Of a stretch of DNA of 64,000 bases, positions 30,750 through 43,322 are shown in pieces. Below the pieces are notes generated by a model. It had not been told where the DNA came from, did no database searches, and saw nothing but the letters and a program-made list of their open reading frames with translations. The DNA is taken from the NCBI GenBank assembly GCA_020747015.1, contig JAGTJM010000020.1, forward strand, positions 248,001 through 312,000, read 5' to 3'. Made by a program: the position numbers and the translations under genes. The DNA is from Pyrenochaeta sp. MPI-SDFR-AT-0127. Taxonomy: Eukaryota; Ascomycota; Dothideomycetes; Pleosporales; Cucurbitariaceae. The first letter of the stretch is position 1, and the number at the start of each line of letters is the position of its first letter.

Positions 30750-32800
30750 GAATGGATTAGTCGCGGGTTGGTTTGTCGGAGGCGAGAATCCTTCGAATTA
30801 CAGGGTTCTTGGCCTTCCTTTACCCATTATTTTCAACGCCTCTGGTCAAGGGACAAGGTTATTCCCATTTCGTTTGCCGTGTTTCTTATGCAACGCTCGT
30901 CTTCATGAAACGCAATTGAACATGACCTTGATTTATTTGGTCAAGTCCCTATGGTAGTGATGACTGCGTAGCATGAGACACTCTGGCCCCGAAGGAACGA
31001 CTGGACTGTGGCGTGGGCATGCATGCTAAGGTACGGGCTCCGGTCAGAGTTAAATGAGTGTATCCTGTGCAATCTTAGGCAATGTTGACTCGATCTAGAA
31101 AAATGATGCACTAGAAAGGCGTCTTGACAAATTACCACCATTGTGATCAATCAGCGAAACTTGGTCTATCAAATGGTACATATCAGATGGGTGTATAATA
31201 GAGTTGCGATGCGCGTTGGACAGTCATTTTGAAAATGGGCGCTTAAATGGAATGTTGGGCGTATCGCACATATGGCAGGGTGAAACATCGGAGTGGGGCG
31301 CTCCGAAACGTCGTTTGCGTGATCGCTACATGGGTTTGCAATCCTTGTCAAAATTACAATCATCTTGGGGAAATCGTACCTGAACAAACAAACATCAAAG
31401 CTAATTCGATCACTCCTGCTAGTGTTGGTCTTGGAACCGTCAATGTAATGAAGCATTCAGGATTCTTCTTACAAAAAAAGCGTTCCAGATGGTGCAGTAG
31501 CCATGATAGCATGACTGAGACACAGAACACGAAATCACTGAAGGAAACACAAGATTCTTCTGTGCTTATGGATTCACTGTCAACCTCATTTAAGGTTGTG
31601 TGATATGATGTAGATTTCTTCTAGAGCATGATTTTATCAAGCGCTAATTCTAATCTTACTTTAATTCTTTACAGCGTACATATAGGGGCAGGCTAGCGTC
31701 ATTGAGTACTATGCATCCTACGAAGAGGAAACTACCTAATCTAACTCATAAGATCTGCTGCTAAAAGCGTGGGGAGGTGCAGGCCAAGAAACCCATTCCA
31801 CTAAAGCCCCACTATGTTCAGATTCAAGGTTCAGGGTGAGCCTAAAGAGCCAAAAATTGCCGTCTTTCGGTAATTTTTGCTGTCAGATGTCTCTTCTCAG
31901 CACTTGAGCAAAGGTCCAGTAGATGATGAGCGTTCCATCAAGCAGCCCTTGCATATCAACTTTTATCACACGTGTTCTTCGTCATTGGTAGGTTGAATCC
32001 AGTTAGTAAATGTTTGCCTTACTTGAAGTCCCCATTCCATCCTGCCTGCAGATACGGTTTATCTGTCGTTCAGCGTACTGTTCTTAGTACTATTGATATT
32101 TGTGAGATCTACAACTACACACAATTGGCAGCTGGTCATGCAACATAATAGCACGAAAGAAGTGTATGAAATGCTGGTAGTTAGTGATACCCAAATTATA
32201 CTAATGAACGAGTGCCCAAGAAAGATCAATGCATCTCGCCACTTCGAAAAATTGGAGTGTTCGGAAAGGAAGTGCGTATTCGCAACCTGTCAATATGCGG
32301 AAAGTCATTGAAGTGAGATATGAGCCAATCCATTTGCGAAAATGAGACTAGGGCTCAAAACTACCATTAACCGAGCTGTGGTTTGAGCGTATCATAAGAG
32401 GGTTAGGCAAGTCAAAAACCTACATAGGTTTTGACCTCAACATCCGCACAACTGCAAGTTTAAGGTTGCTTGGAAAAATAATGATTCGGAAGTGTTGAAA
32501 ACTCTTGACGATTGGAAACGACTGTAAGGTATCGCCTCAATATAATGTCAGTTCCAAAACAAGTCGAGATTGGAACCAACATGCCAATACTATCGTGGGA
32601 TTCAACTTCAGGCCGATGTCCGTTCCGCTAGCACAGTAGGTGTTCATATAACAATTAGAGGCCAGATTTGACTTTACGTAGGAAGCAAAATTGGTGAACA
32701 TCTCAGCGTTGTTGTCGTTGATCGACAAATGTTGGTCGCTAGCCGCATGCCCATGGCATCAATCGGCCAGCTTCCTACTGCAAAGACGGTGACTTCATTA
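30750..32800. other. AT-rich desert, no supported gene
   Basis: About 2 kb in which no frame exceeds about 120 codons and none shows motifs or splice sites. No repeat boundaries are seen. Confidence 0.5.
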
Positions 32801-33640
32801 TTACTCTGGATAAACCATCTTTCTTCCAACACCACCATCGACTATCATCTCCTGTCCTGTAACGAAATCACTGCTAACAAGATACTCCACAGCCCTGGCT
32901 ACGTCCTCTACGTTTCCCACTCTCCCCGCAGGGTGCCAGTCCATATCTTCCGTTGTCAAGCCTTCCTCCCACTTGCTACCAGCCTCATCGCCTGTTCTCG
33001 ATTCTTCTAGGACATGAATCCAGCCAGGAATAATTGCATTGACCCTGATCTTGTATCGGTGGCCAAGAGACACGGACATTGATTGTGTTAATCCAAGAAG
33101 TCCAGCTTTCGCAGTGGAGTAAGCTTCATGGTCGGGCTCGGATTGATACGCACGGGTTGAGGATATATTAATAATTGTGCCTGGAGAGCTTGGTGTAGAA
33201 AGCCCTGAAGCGAGAAGTGGAACGCATAGACGGCCCAGAATGAAAGGTGCCGTGAGCCCAATCGCGATCTTTTTGTCCCATTCCACCTCCATAGTGTCTC
33301 CATCAGCTTCCATTCTTCGATCTGCAGATAAAGATAGCGTGGTCGGGAATGCATTGTTGATGAGTACGTCCAAACTCCCGCTGAACTTTTGTTTGATTGT
33401 GCCGACTGCTGATTTGATTTCACTACGGTCACTCAGATCGCACTGAATCGCTAGCCAGCTTCCTTCGTTCCCGCTGGACCATTCTTGAGCCCGGACTTTG
33501 ACATGTTCTAGCTCCTCCGCATCAGAATCCAGAATGATGACATTGTGGCCCGCTGTTAAGAAATGGCGGAAGAGGCCACGACCGATTCCCCGGGCACCAC
33601 CTGTTATGAGAATTTGGAGGATTTTCGAGTTATCAATCAT
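32801..33640 (-). CDS. short-chain dehydrogenase/reductase, classical type
   Basis: An intronless 279-aa protein with all classical SDR motifs in order: TGGARGIGRGL (cofactor), LDSDAEEL, CDLSDRSE, LDVLINNAF, INISSTRAYQSEPDHEAYST followed by AK (Ser, Tyr, Lys), VNAIIPGWI, and the C-terminal FVTGQEMIVDGGVGRK. The acidic residue after strand 2 (LDSD) suggests NAD(H) preference. The substrate is unknown. It is intact, unlike the SDR at 27687. Confidence 0.9.
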   Translation of the reverse strand: MIDNSKILQILITGGARGIGRGLFRHFLTAGHNVIILDSDAEELEHVKVRAQEWSSGNEGSWLAIQCDLSDRSEIKSAVGTIKQKFSGSLDVLINNAFPTTLSLSADRRMEADGDTMEVEWDKKIAIGLTAPFILGRLCVPLLASGLSTPSSPGTIINISSTRAYQSEPDHEAYSTAKAGLLGLTQSMSVSLGHRYKIRVNAIIPGWIHVLEESRTGDEAGSKWEEGLTTEDMDWHPAGRVGNVEDVARAVEYLVSSDFVTGQEMIVDGGVGRKMVYPE

Positions 33641-35578
33641 TTCAGATATGCTCTGCAGGTTATCGCATGCTACAATCAGGGACGTGGATGCTTAGAGCAT
33701 ATATGCTGCGTTCGCTAGGAAACTCCTGCTTCAGCCATGCGTGCTAAAATTGTTGATGAACATGACGTCATCAAGGACACACGTCGAGAAGACAAGAAGC
33801 GTAGGGTACTTGCACATTTTTATTGCCCCATACTCCGCAAAACTCTGCGCGCAATCAGTGCAATCAGGGACCATATCTTCTCAACCGAGCTTTGCTTTGA
33901 TGCACCATGGAACCACTAAAAATCACAAAAAAATTCTTAAGATCTGGATAACAGCTTAGTAGAATGTCTGAAATTCTGACCACGTTGCGACAATATCCTC
34001 ATGGCCCTTCTGGGAGCCTGGTAATATTTCTTAAGATGCCATCGGATGTACTGCCTTAACGTCTAAACTTTAGCTCACTTACCGTCAATGACTCTATGCT
34101 AGAGAGAATTAGAGAATTATTAAGCCTGCTCTTTGCGCTAATATAATGCTCCAATAGAATTTAGATTGCCTTTTGTGTTGAGCAGTTGACTGGATCTCGA
34201 GATCTGAGATTTGTGACATACGGTACAGTTTAGGGCTTGCAACAGCTGGTCTTAGCTGAGAGTTGTGTATCATATTACACAGCAGGCTACAACCTATTGA
34301 AGGTAGGTTAATTTGACATGTCAGCACTCTCTGCAATCATTTGCCACATTCTACTACGGTAGGTATTCCATTTGGTGTCTGTTGCGCTGATGAAAAATGC
34401 GGATTAGGTTGCAAACACCAAAGACATGTAGATCAAGTCTTGGAGATCGTGTAGCTCCATTTCTGCGATACACACTTTACAATACTGATTGCAACCATCT
34501 TCGTAAATGTAAAAGCACTGGAGGTTAACTCACACATCGGTCGATTGAGCCACTTGTTTTTTTGTGAAAGTGCAAATCAAGAATTGAGAGTGGGCTATAA
34601 CTTTCCCAGTGTACTTTGGAGTTGACATCAAGCTTATTCGACATGACTCTGCCTCATTTTTACGATTGTGTTCCCAACCGAACTGGCAAATGGTAAGGAT
34701 TTTTAACATGTTTTATCCGACGTTTTTACAAAGCGCCTTTACATTGAATGGACAAAATGTTTGGCTCAGGAGCGGGGTCATGCTCAGCTGAAGAGCTTCA
34801 AAGGCGGGGTTTGGCGTTCGGCCTATGGAAGCTTTGGCAACCTTGCTTCTGAGGCGCATGGCTCAATGGCTTATAGGATGCACATGGAGTATCATTGTTC
34901 AGCTCTGCAGGGATCACATCAAAATCTACTATAAACAACGAGTTTGTTTGGTTCTTCAGTGGGGTCGAGGTTATTGTCTGCTAACCAAGATGATTCCAGC
35001 TACATCACAGCGACCACACAGTCCACTGGGCGTGCACGAACAATTCCTCACAAGATGGGAATCTTTCATTTCTCTGGACTTCAATCTATTCGCCGAAAAC
35101 TTTTGGAAACAGTGTCACGATACCTAGAGTTTGGATTGCTTCACACAATTCACACAGAACTGCCAGTACTTAAACTTATTTTCTTGTTCACAAAGAGCAG
35201 TGATATCTGTGGCGTACATATGGCTGATGCCAGCAGGGATTACACATACCGTGCAAGAGCCTAATGTAATCATATGAAGCCTCAGTTGGCGACAAGAGGC
35301 TTCGGACTACTTCCAGGTTAGCCAATTGAAGAAGGGAAAGCTGTGCCTCAGTAGATTTCCTCCGATTAAAGTCTCTTACGATGACCAAGTCCATGATCGC
35401 CATTTCGTATGCGCCGTTATAGTGGCTGAATGCCGAACTGGTGATTCTTTTCCGTGTCATGCTATAAGTTCGCTTGCATGAGCCATTTTGTCCATTGTCA
35501 CCTTACCCATCTTCAGTCGTTGCAGCCGTACTTCGATCAAAGCCATCAAAATTATTCTACTCGTTTCTCTCAATCAAC
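33641..35578. other. AT-rich desert, no supported gene
   Basis: About 1.9 kb of short frames only. No recognisable protein, transposon end or tandem repeat. Confidence 0.5.
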
Positions 35579-36673
35579 ATGTCTCATCATAACTATACAC
35601 TCTTTGGTCTAGGCTAAAATTTAGTATTCCTCGTCCTTCTACTTCTTATCATACCAGTCATCACCACACCTTCCAGAGACGATGATTGCAAACGCGTTTA
35701 TCCCGGTTCATCCATACAGGAAGCCATTGACCATGCTCGACCTGGGGATCGCATCGAAGTCGAACCAGGAACCTATCATGAGCAGCTCACAATCAAAACC
35801 AATGGCATTCAACTAATTGGAAAGGAGGGCGTGATACTGAAGCCCCCTATCAAATTCAATAAGAATCTTTGCTCAGGTCTTTCTCAATCATTTGACAAGA
35901 AAGAGACTGAAGCCGGTATCTGTATTCATGGTAGGCACATAAAGCTTGAGCCATACGTAGCGGAGCATCGTAAGATCAAGTCTGTTCGCAGATTCATCAA
36001 GAACGTGTCTGTCACTGGCTTCACTGTGAGTGGCTTCGATGGTGAGAACATCGCGGTGGTGGGTGGCCAAAATGTCAAGGTCTCCAAAAATACGCTCATT
36101 GATGGTGGACAATACGGTTTCTTGTCCGTAGGGTGCAAGGGCACTCGCGCAGCGGGCAATGTTGTTTCCACCACCGCTATCAACTTCATCGCCATGTGTA
36201 TGGACGACTATTCCGATGCCGTTTTATCCGAGAACGAAATCACAGGTTACTTTACTGGGCTGGTAGCGCTCACTCCCAATGGCTTGATTACGAATAACAA
36301 AGCCAACAATGTCTGCGTCGGCAGCGCTGCAGATCCCGGCGTCCACGGAGCGATTATCATCAACAATCATTTCACTTTGCGGAACCCTGGCTGCAACGTG
36401 TTGTACCAGATCTATGGGGCCGGCATAGTCGTGTTTGGTGCAGCAGAGACCATCGTCAAGCAAAATACGATTGAGAAATTCAACAACAATGGTACGGGTG
36501 TGGGGATCTTTTTGCTCAATGGACCGGGCGGTGAGGTCGCCACAAGGAATGTGATCAGGGAGAACACACTGCGTGGAAACGATTTTGATATCTATGATAA
36601 TTCGACGGGAGTTAATGACTTGGCGAACAACGCCTGTACGAGCAACGCGTTTCCGCCCGCTGCCTGTGCTTAA
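35579..36673 (+). pseudogene. right-handed beta-helix (pectate-lyase-like) protein with stop at codon 13
   Basis: From ATG 35579 the frame reads MSHHNYTLFGLG-stop-NLVFLVLLLLIIPVITTPS and stays open to 36673. The hydrophobic run after the stop looks like a signal peptide or signal anchor core split from its start. The remainder has repeating coils (SIQEAIDHARPGDRIEVEPG, then TYHEQLTIKTNGIQLIG, NVSVTGFTVSGFDGENIAVV, GGQNVKVSKNTLIDGGQYGF, GLITNNKANN, ENTLRGNDFDIYDNS), a typical right-handed parallel beta-helix as in NosD-like and pectin-active proteins. The TAA at 35615-35617 could come from CAA by one transition. Alternatively an unseen upstream exon splices in at ATTTAG|T (35622). No catalytic residues were assigned. 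Confidence 0.7.
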
Positions 36674-37010
36674 GATTGGCAGGCAAAGGACCGAAAAAGG
36701 TGTAACAAAAGTATGTGTGATGTCAAAAACCAGACTTGTACTTGTTTAGCTTTGTGAGGGTCGTATTCTCCGTACATAACATGTAGAATTAGAGAGAGAG
36801 CAAATGTTCATGGTTGTTGAAGAAATGGAGTATCGACTTGCACTCATGCTTGTCTCAAGATGAGCCTATCCAAAAACCACACCCTGTGTTATCTATGATA
36901 GGGAGCCTATTAAATACTATTTATAGATACATCTAACATGTATAATCGCATGATATCCGAATTCTATCCCCACTCTGCCAAACTACCTTTCTTCTGTCTC
37001 TGATCTCGCA
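36674..37010. other. intergenic
   Basis: Spacer between convergent genes, AT-rich, nothing recognised. Confidence 0.5.
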
Positions 37011-39412
37011 CTACAACCCCGAATCAATCTGGTTAGGTGGATTCAAAGCGGTATATGCATCCCAAATATCGCATAGCTCGAAAACATCGGCATCGAAATC
37101 CTGCTTCATGATGTCTTCAGGCCTTTCCAAAATTTGCAGGAACAATCCCCCACTTACATGCCACGCAAGATGGCAATGTAGTGGCCATGCTCCTGGATTG
37201 TCCTGGGTAAATTGCAGTACCATAAAGGACGGTTCCACAGTGCCGGTGACATTCCGCGCGTTTTGAAGCTGGTGAACATCGCGCCGTTGAGTGTTGCTAG
37301 GGTTTATGATTGTACCGTCCCAATCGCCAAAGCCTTCAGCCAGGACGTGGAAGTCATGGCCGTGGAGATGCATGGGATGACCGCCAATGAGGCCGTGATT
37401 GACAAGATGGATTCGCACGTGTTGCGCGTCAGGGAATTGATAGACGTTCCACTCTGGCTTGAAGTCGGTCTCTCCTCGTTTGGCCTTTAGGAGTGTAGGA
37501 GCGTTGTAGTCGCCACGATAGGTGCTGTTATTGAGATACCAGATGAAGTTTGTACCGTTGCTCCTGAACTCAAAATCAATCCTCTCGGTATGGTCCGGTG
37601 TTTCCAAGGGGATCTTGCACAATGGGGTGGCAACGGTAAGCTCGTCATTCTTGCAAATCGCAAGTTGTGCAGGTGTGACACTTGAGGTGGTGGCAGGGAC
37701 AGAATCAGTGTCGGCATCTTCGTAATATACAGCGGCGAGCGCGTTGGGTGAGACGCCATCGGTAAGTGTGCAGCGGAATCCCTGAGCGAGCTGGGAGCGC
37801 ATCCAGAATGTGTCGCTTGGTTTGCCAATTGCTTCAACTATAACATCGGTGCGCTGGCCAACGGCAAGAGTGACAACATTCGTAGTATAAGGCTCCACAG
37901 GGATAAAGTCTACAGCAATGACTTTCAACTGATGACCATCGATACTAAACTTCTGGTTGCCTTCAGCACCGGCATTGATGAGACGTAGCAAATGTTTCTT
38001 TCCAGATTGAAACTTGAATTTAGAGACACCCGCGTTTGGTACGCATGGCAGCGTTGTGTTGGTACATGGGTAGTTCATACGCCCATTGATTAGGTTGTTG
38101 TTCGATGGTGGAAAGCGACCATTCATGGTGCCATTGACTAGCGCGAAATAGTCGGAATGGAACCAGTCTTCTAGAATGATTGGCCCAACGTCGATGTCAT
38201 ACTCCTGGTGCCTAGGTCCATAGATGACCATCGGGCCATGGGCGCCACCAGAGTACTGAGCACTGTAATGACCTTGTGTATGTCAGAGTCACGCTACAAT
38301 GGAGAGAATGTGCCAACAACGTACTATGATACCAAGAAGAACCGTAGCGATCGGCTCGGAAAAGCATCTCATATGTTCCACCATTGGGCGTGATAGGGCA
38401 CTGAGCAACGGCCGGCACACCATCATACCATGAAGTATCCTTTTGAAACAAGCCATGCGCGTGAAGAGCGGTGCCCTCATCGGTCAAGTCGTTTGTGACT
38501 TCGAATTTGATCCAGTCACCCCTGTGATATTGTTAGTTTGTGTCGACGTAGCTTACAAAATGCAACCTACCAGTTTGCTTCCACAAGAGGACCAGGATAC
38601 TGGCCATTGATGGTTAGACCGTTTCTTGTAACACCGTCAGGGGCGATGGTTTGGTAAGCGATGTGTAGCTGGTAGGTCCTCGTGACACCAGTATCTGGCA
38701 TAGTAGGGCAGAGAGGATCTACCGGCTCAGTGGCGGTCCCGGTGGGATAATGAGAATACGTCCTGGTGGCATTGACAGAGTTGTAAGGATAACCAGACGC
38801 CGTAGGGTAAGGGTGGTAGGGCTTTTCAGACGGAACATAGCTCGAGGGATACGAAGGGCCACCTGGAAGCCCATCAATGGGAAGGCGAGGACAGTCGATC
38901 TCACCCCATTGCGAATTGCCACACTGCTCTCCTTTGGGGAGAGAGGGAATGAGTTTTTCAGTTCCCTTTGGAATCCAGCATGGCTCTTCGTATTGGTCCT
39001 TCGCTGGACCTCCATATTCGTAAGGTGCAGTCGGTCGAGGTGGAGCATATGTCTCGCCCTCCAACGGCTTTCCAGGCCATTCAAAAGGCAGTGGCACATC
39101 ATTGTATGGGTTATAGTAGGGGCCACCATGCCCATGAGGATTAGTGGTTGGCCTGGCCGTTGCGTATTCTGTCACAGTTGCAGTCACAATCTGGCAAACA
39201 GCCGCTGTATTGAACTCGGAAGGGGTGACGGCATGGTAAACAGATGACAAAGACGCCGTAGCGACAACATAAGGAGTGTAAGCTACCATGTTGGTAGCGT
39301 TTAATGAGAGGGTAATACAAAAACAGAAAGAAGCCGCAGCAACAACCAAATAGGAACCGAGTGACAGGATTAAAACGATAACAAGAAAGTTGAAAGGCAC
39401 ACCGCCGCTCAT
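37011..39412 (-). CDS. multicopper oxidase (ascomycete laccase-like) with long N-terminal extension
   Basis: Exons 39412-38571, 38521-38325 and 38272-37011 (introns of 49 and 52 nt, phases agree); 766 aa. Copper-ligand motifs are complete: ALHAHGLFQ (His301, 303), SSWYHSHYSAQYSGGAHGPM, HPMHLHGHDFHVL and WPLHCHLAWHVSGGL. The residue 10 after the HCH cysteine is Leu, the usual axial position in ascomycete laccases. The core is normal in length, but about 240 residues precede it. They hold a hydrophobic segment near residues 8-35 (VIVLILSLGSYLVVAA) and then a Pro/Tyr/Thr-rich region, suggesting a membrane-anchored or cell-surface enzyme. The substrate is unknown: phenol oxidase, ferroxidase and pigment synthesis are all possible. 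Confidence 0.9.
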
Positions 39413-42401
39413 ATCTATAGACCATGATCAATCCCTAATAAAAAACCCTCATGGGCCGTGCAAAAAAGAACTTGCTATGTTTGGCTACGAGCTCCTGATA
39501 CGAACAAGCGAGCCGCGGCGGCCGGGGAAATTGTGGTAAGACACCAACGGTGCTGATTATACCCACAAAAGGAAGACACTAGCTATCGACCATAAGTGCA
39601 CATGCTTTGTACCGCCATCCAGGTACGGCGAGGAGCGGTACATGGATGATAAAGCGCGGTAATGCTTTTGATTCGGGGCCAGCTCCATGCTGCACAAGCG
39701 CGGACGCTCGTATCAGTGGGTGTGGGAGATGAATCAAAGCCACAGCTGCAGTCTCAATGTCATAGTATCGGTACGGGATCTGCAGGGGTGTCACTTGCTT
39801 CTTTACAGATTGCTTGCTGTCTTGTGACACTAAGGTCTTCAAGATCGTAGTAACAGGGCAAGCACCCAATTCTTGTTGACATGTTTGGTCGTAGTTTGGC
39901 ATCATCATGGGTGCCGTTTGTCGCATTAACCGGCTCTCTGGCAACTAGCTTATTGCGATACTTGGTGATGCCACGCAATGTATATCCAAATCGATGAATG
40001 TTCAAAGGAGGTTCCCAAGCATTAGGCTTTCGGTGGCTGTGTGGACCTCGTCCCTCGAGGCGCCTGTGCCTGAATATGTGGAGACATCGAGGACTCTTTC
40101 TAGTTGGAACAGTTTTTGTTGGGCTATAATGGACCAGTGGTCGTGTTCAAGGCGTGCAAACAAGCTTCCGCTAGTGCATGGCGTCGCGCGTGGAAAAGGG
40201 GAGCCTTTGCCGATCCCTATCCCAGGAGTTTCATGGACCTGGCGTCAGCCCTGTCAATAGTGTTTTGGTTTTCCCGAAACATGATGCTTCTTTACGTCGT
40301 CCATTTCGAGCTCCACTATGACTACAGCATGTTATGAACTCGACCGCGGAGCGAAAGTCTGTGTACGGTAACATTGGCCACATTGACAGGACTTGAAACT
40401 TGAAGGAACAAACTGCCATTGCTCACGGCTTACCGCAATACGCCACTAGGCCGCTCACTGATAAGGATGTTCGTACATGACTCGTGTGTCTCGTGTTTCT
40501 TTTCCTGGGGATAGCACCGAATACAATGCTATTGTCGTCTGGCTGGCCTATCTAGAATACAAAGTGAGATTCTGAGCGCCTGACGTGCTTGTTTCTATGG
40601 CTTGTGCATATCTCGACTAATAATTGATTCTATCAAACGCGATTCAAGCGATTTGGTGTGTGTACAAATACGCGTGCAGATGTTAAGATCCGGCTCCCCG
40701 CTCGGGTTACACATGGCCAAGTGCTGTGCCCTTCCCGCCAATGATAAAAATTCCTTCGCACCTAGCGATAAAGTTTCCGAACACGAACGCCCACTATTTC
40801 ATGTTTTTTGTTTACGGAGAAGCGCTAGGAGAAAAGCTTTTCGACATTTCCCGTCCTTCCCAATGTGTCTGTCCCTTGATTAAACCACCCTGCCGCTACG
40901 GAAGATATTTCCAGCCTCATTTACCCTATTCCTGGCAAGTACATTGCGTAATTCTCCATTTACCAATCTTATTTGGCCACAACCCCACAGAATGCTAGCG
41001 ATGAGATGAGCATGGTACTGCTACAAGGGGTCCGTTTGCGGGTCGAGAGCCGTCGAGCCGTTGCTTGCTCGGCCATAGTCATCTTCGTGTATTCAAAAAT
41101 CACGAGGCACGATGTGAAAGTGCTAAAATAAAAAATAATGGACTTCAAGCATGTTGGATCTGTCCAACTGCCCAACTGCCCAAGGCAAATAATGTCGAGG
41201 TGGGTTTTGACGTTTTACGATTACTCACAAACAGCCCAATGTGCTCTGTGTGTGTCTGATAAAAGCTTTCAATTCACTGTTATTGCTCTAGAACTACCTC
41301 TTCCTCCCTAGACGTGGTGATGACTGCAACGGCTCTGTGTTTATGAGTAGAACCAGCCAAAAGGTGTTGCAGTTTCTTCCTCTATATGTAACAATCCTAG
41401 ACGCTGCCTTTAGTAGACCTTGATGATATCTTCTCTCGGTGTTTTGTCATTCGGCACACGGGTGATGCGTGATAAAAGGGAGTATTCGACGTTGTACAGA
41501 GAAAAGGGGCGCTAGAACAAGAAGACCACGTTTGCAATCAGGAAATATTGAGTACTCCATAAGTTGGTGGCTTTTCCTTGGCTCCAGCATTTCTTTTAGT
41601 ATAATAGACCTCTTGTGCTTCATTAACGGCGCCCAGGCTTCTCACTAAAAGCCCTACCATCCTAGGTGGGCACCTGGAACGTTGCTTTGACGGCACTCCC
41701 GAGACACTCATTTCGATGCTGACAGGAACGGCACGATGCCCCACGTTTTAGAACGCTTACCTCCAAAACGGAACCCTAGCGGATTGCGCTGTCCTTGAGG
41801 CTCAGCTTCGAAAGCTTGCTGTGAGTAAAACAACGGAATGCAAGGCTGCTAGTGAGACAAACCGGCTGTACAAAGGAACGCGGAATTGACAAGCTCTGAT
41901 AACAAAGAGGCACGAGCAAGGTGCATTGAAAATGAGAACTAAGAGAAATGTGTCAAAATCGAGTATTGCGTCTGACCATTCTGGACTGATTGCGCTGGAA
42001 TAGTGCCTGACTACTCAGCCATGCAGTTGGCAAGCGAAGGCTGTAAGAAGAAGCTGTGGAAGTCCCAGACGCGCGCTAGCTACATCTGTTAGGCAAAGAC
42101 TTGCTCCATGCGCGACTCGGCCAGACTGCTCACATTGCCTACTATCCGTCACAGTACCCATTTGTCGCGATCAAACCCGACGAGCATTGTATGAATCCAC
42201 ACTGAGCCTCCTGCAGCGCCTATCAGGTAGCGACTTCGAGCTGATCTCCTTCGGCTGTAGCGCACAGCCACCTCCACTTCTTACCGAGATTCCAAACCAA
42301 GCTGCGGTCAACCAGGATGGGATCGAATGCGGCACAGTATTCCCAACCTTGCCATATATGCTGCTGCCCCATCCGGTCATTTTCTCGCGAGCACCACAAA
42401 T
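39413..42401. other. AT-rich desert, about 3 kb, no supported gene
   Basis: The longest empty stretch in the window. Overlapping minus-strand frames at 39579-40005 carry no recognised motif. No transposon, tandem array or RNA gene was seen. Confidence 0.5.
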
Positions 42402-43253
42402 ATGCCCAAAGTTAAGCGCAAAGCCATGGCCAAGTCCAGACCCCCTGCAAAATCCAAATCGAAACCTCGCACCAAGGCGAACCCGACGGCTAAGGCCAAA
42501 GCAGCTGCTGACAGAAGTGCGGAATCAGAGCCTGTCTTTTTCTGCGACCCTATAACTTCGAGTGAAGAGGGGTTTCTCTCGCCATGGTGGAGATATCGCT
42601 TCGAAGTGAAAGGTGTAACCTACAAGAAAGCTGGACAATACATCATGGCGGAAAAAGCACGTGCATTTGGCGATAAAGTAAGGATCTAGGAAGAATGACA
42701 CTTCATTGAGATGATGACTTAAAGATGCTTAGAAAACACTCCAGAAGATCTTAGAAGCGGAGACAACAGAGGACTTAAAATCTCTAGGCGACAACATCAA
42801 TGGTGTTGAACAGAAGTCGTGGCGACGACGTACGTCATCGCCTGATAGAGGTCATCCCTCAGTTAGGGTAATCAGATTGCTAATAGGCTTTCAGGAGCAA
42901 GTCGAATCGCGAGAAATGCAAATGTATACAAGTTTACTTCGGATGACACCGAGAGCCGGGATCTGTTAAGGCGGCTGAAGAATCTTGGAGATCGAGAGTT
43001 GGTTTTTGCTGATCCATCGGATGCCACTCTTGGGATCGGATTCAGCGTAGCTGAAGCAAAAGAGGTGGACAAAGTGCAATGGGGCGCCAATGTCTTTGGG
43101 AAGTCACTTGATACGGTTAGAAATCTCGTGAAAGTGACAGGCAAGACAGCGAACGCGACGAAGACGCGGAAGAGAGCGCAAGCAGCTTCGGACCACCGAC
43201 CGTCTGACACGTCGATATTTGATCAAGGTGGGAGGTTAAGTGTCAACTGGTAA
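42402..43253 (+). CDS. NADAR-domain protein (DUF1768/YbiA-like)
   Basis: Exons 42402-42677, 42733-42829 and 42895-43253 (introns of 55 and 65 nt); 243 aa. The N-terminal 35 residues are Lys/Ala/Pro-rich and could be a nuclear or nucleolar signal. The NADAR fold follows: GFLSPWWRYRFEVKGVTYKK, AGQYIMAEKARAFGDK, LKSLG, W..R..RIARNANVYKFTSD, GDRELVFADPSDATLGIGF and WGANVFGKSLDTVR. Bacterial relatives hydrolyse N-glycosidic bonds of riboflavin intermediates or ADP-ribosylated targets; the fungal substrate is unknown. The C-terminal 40 residues are a basic tail. An in-frame ATG at 42327 would add 25 residues. Confidence 0.88.
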
Positions 43254-43322
43254 ATTGGTCTTCGGCTTCTCCCTACTTTCGCTCCGTCCCGCCATACCCT
43301 AGATCAAACCTTACCACCAATC

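Noticed and set aside
39579..40005. Overlapping minus-strand frames in the desert
   Set aside because: Two frames overlap without a join in phase and show no motif.
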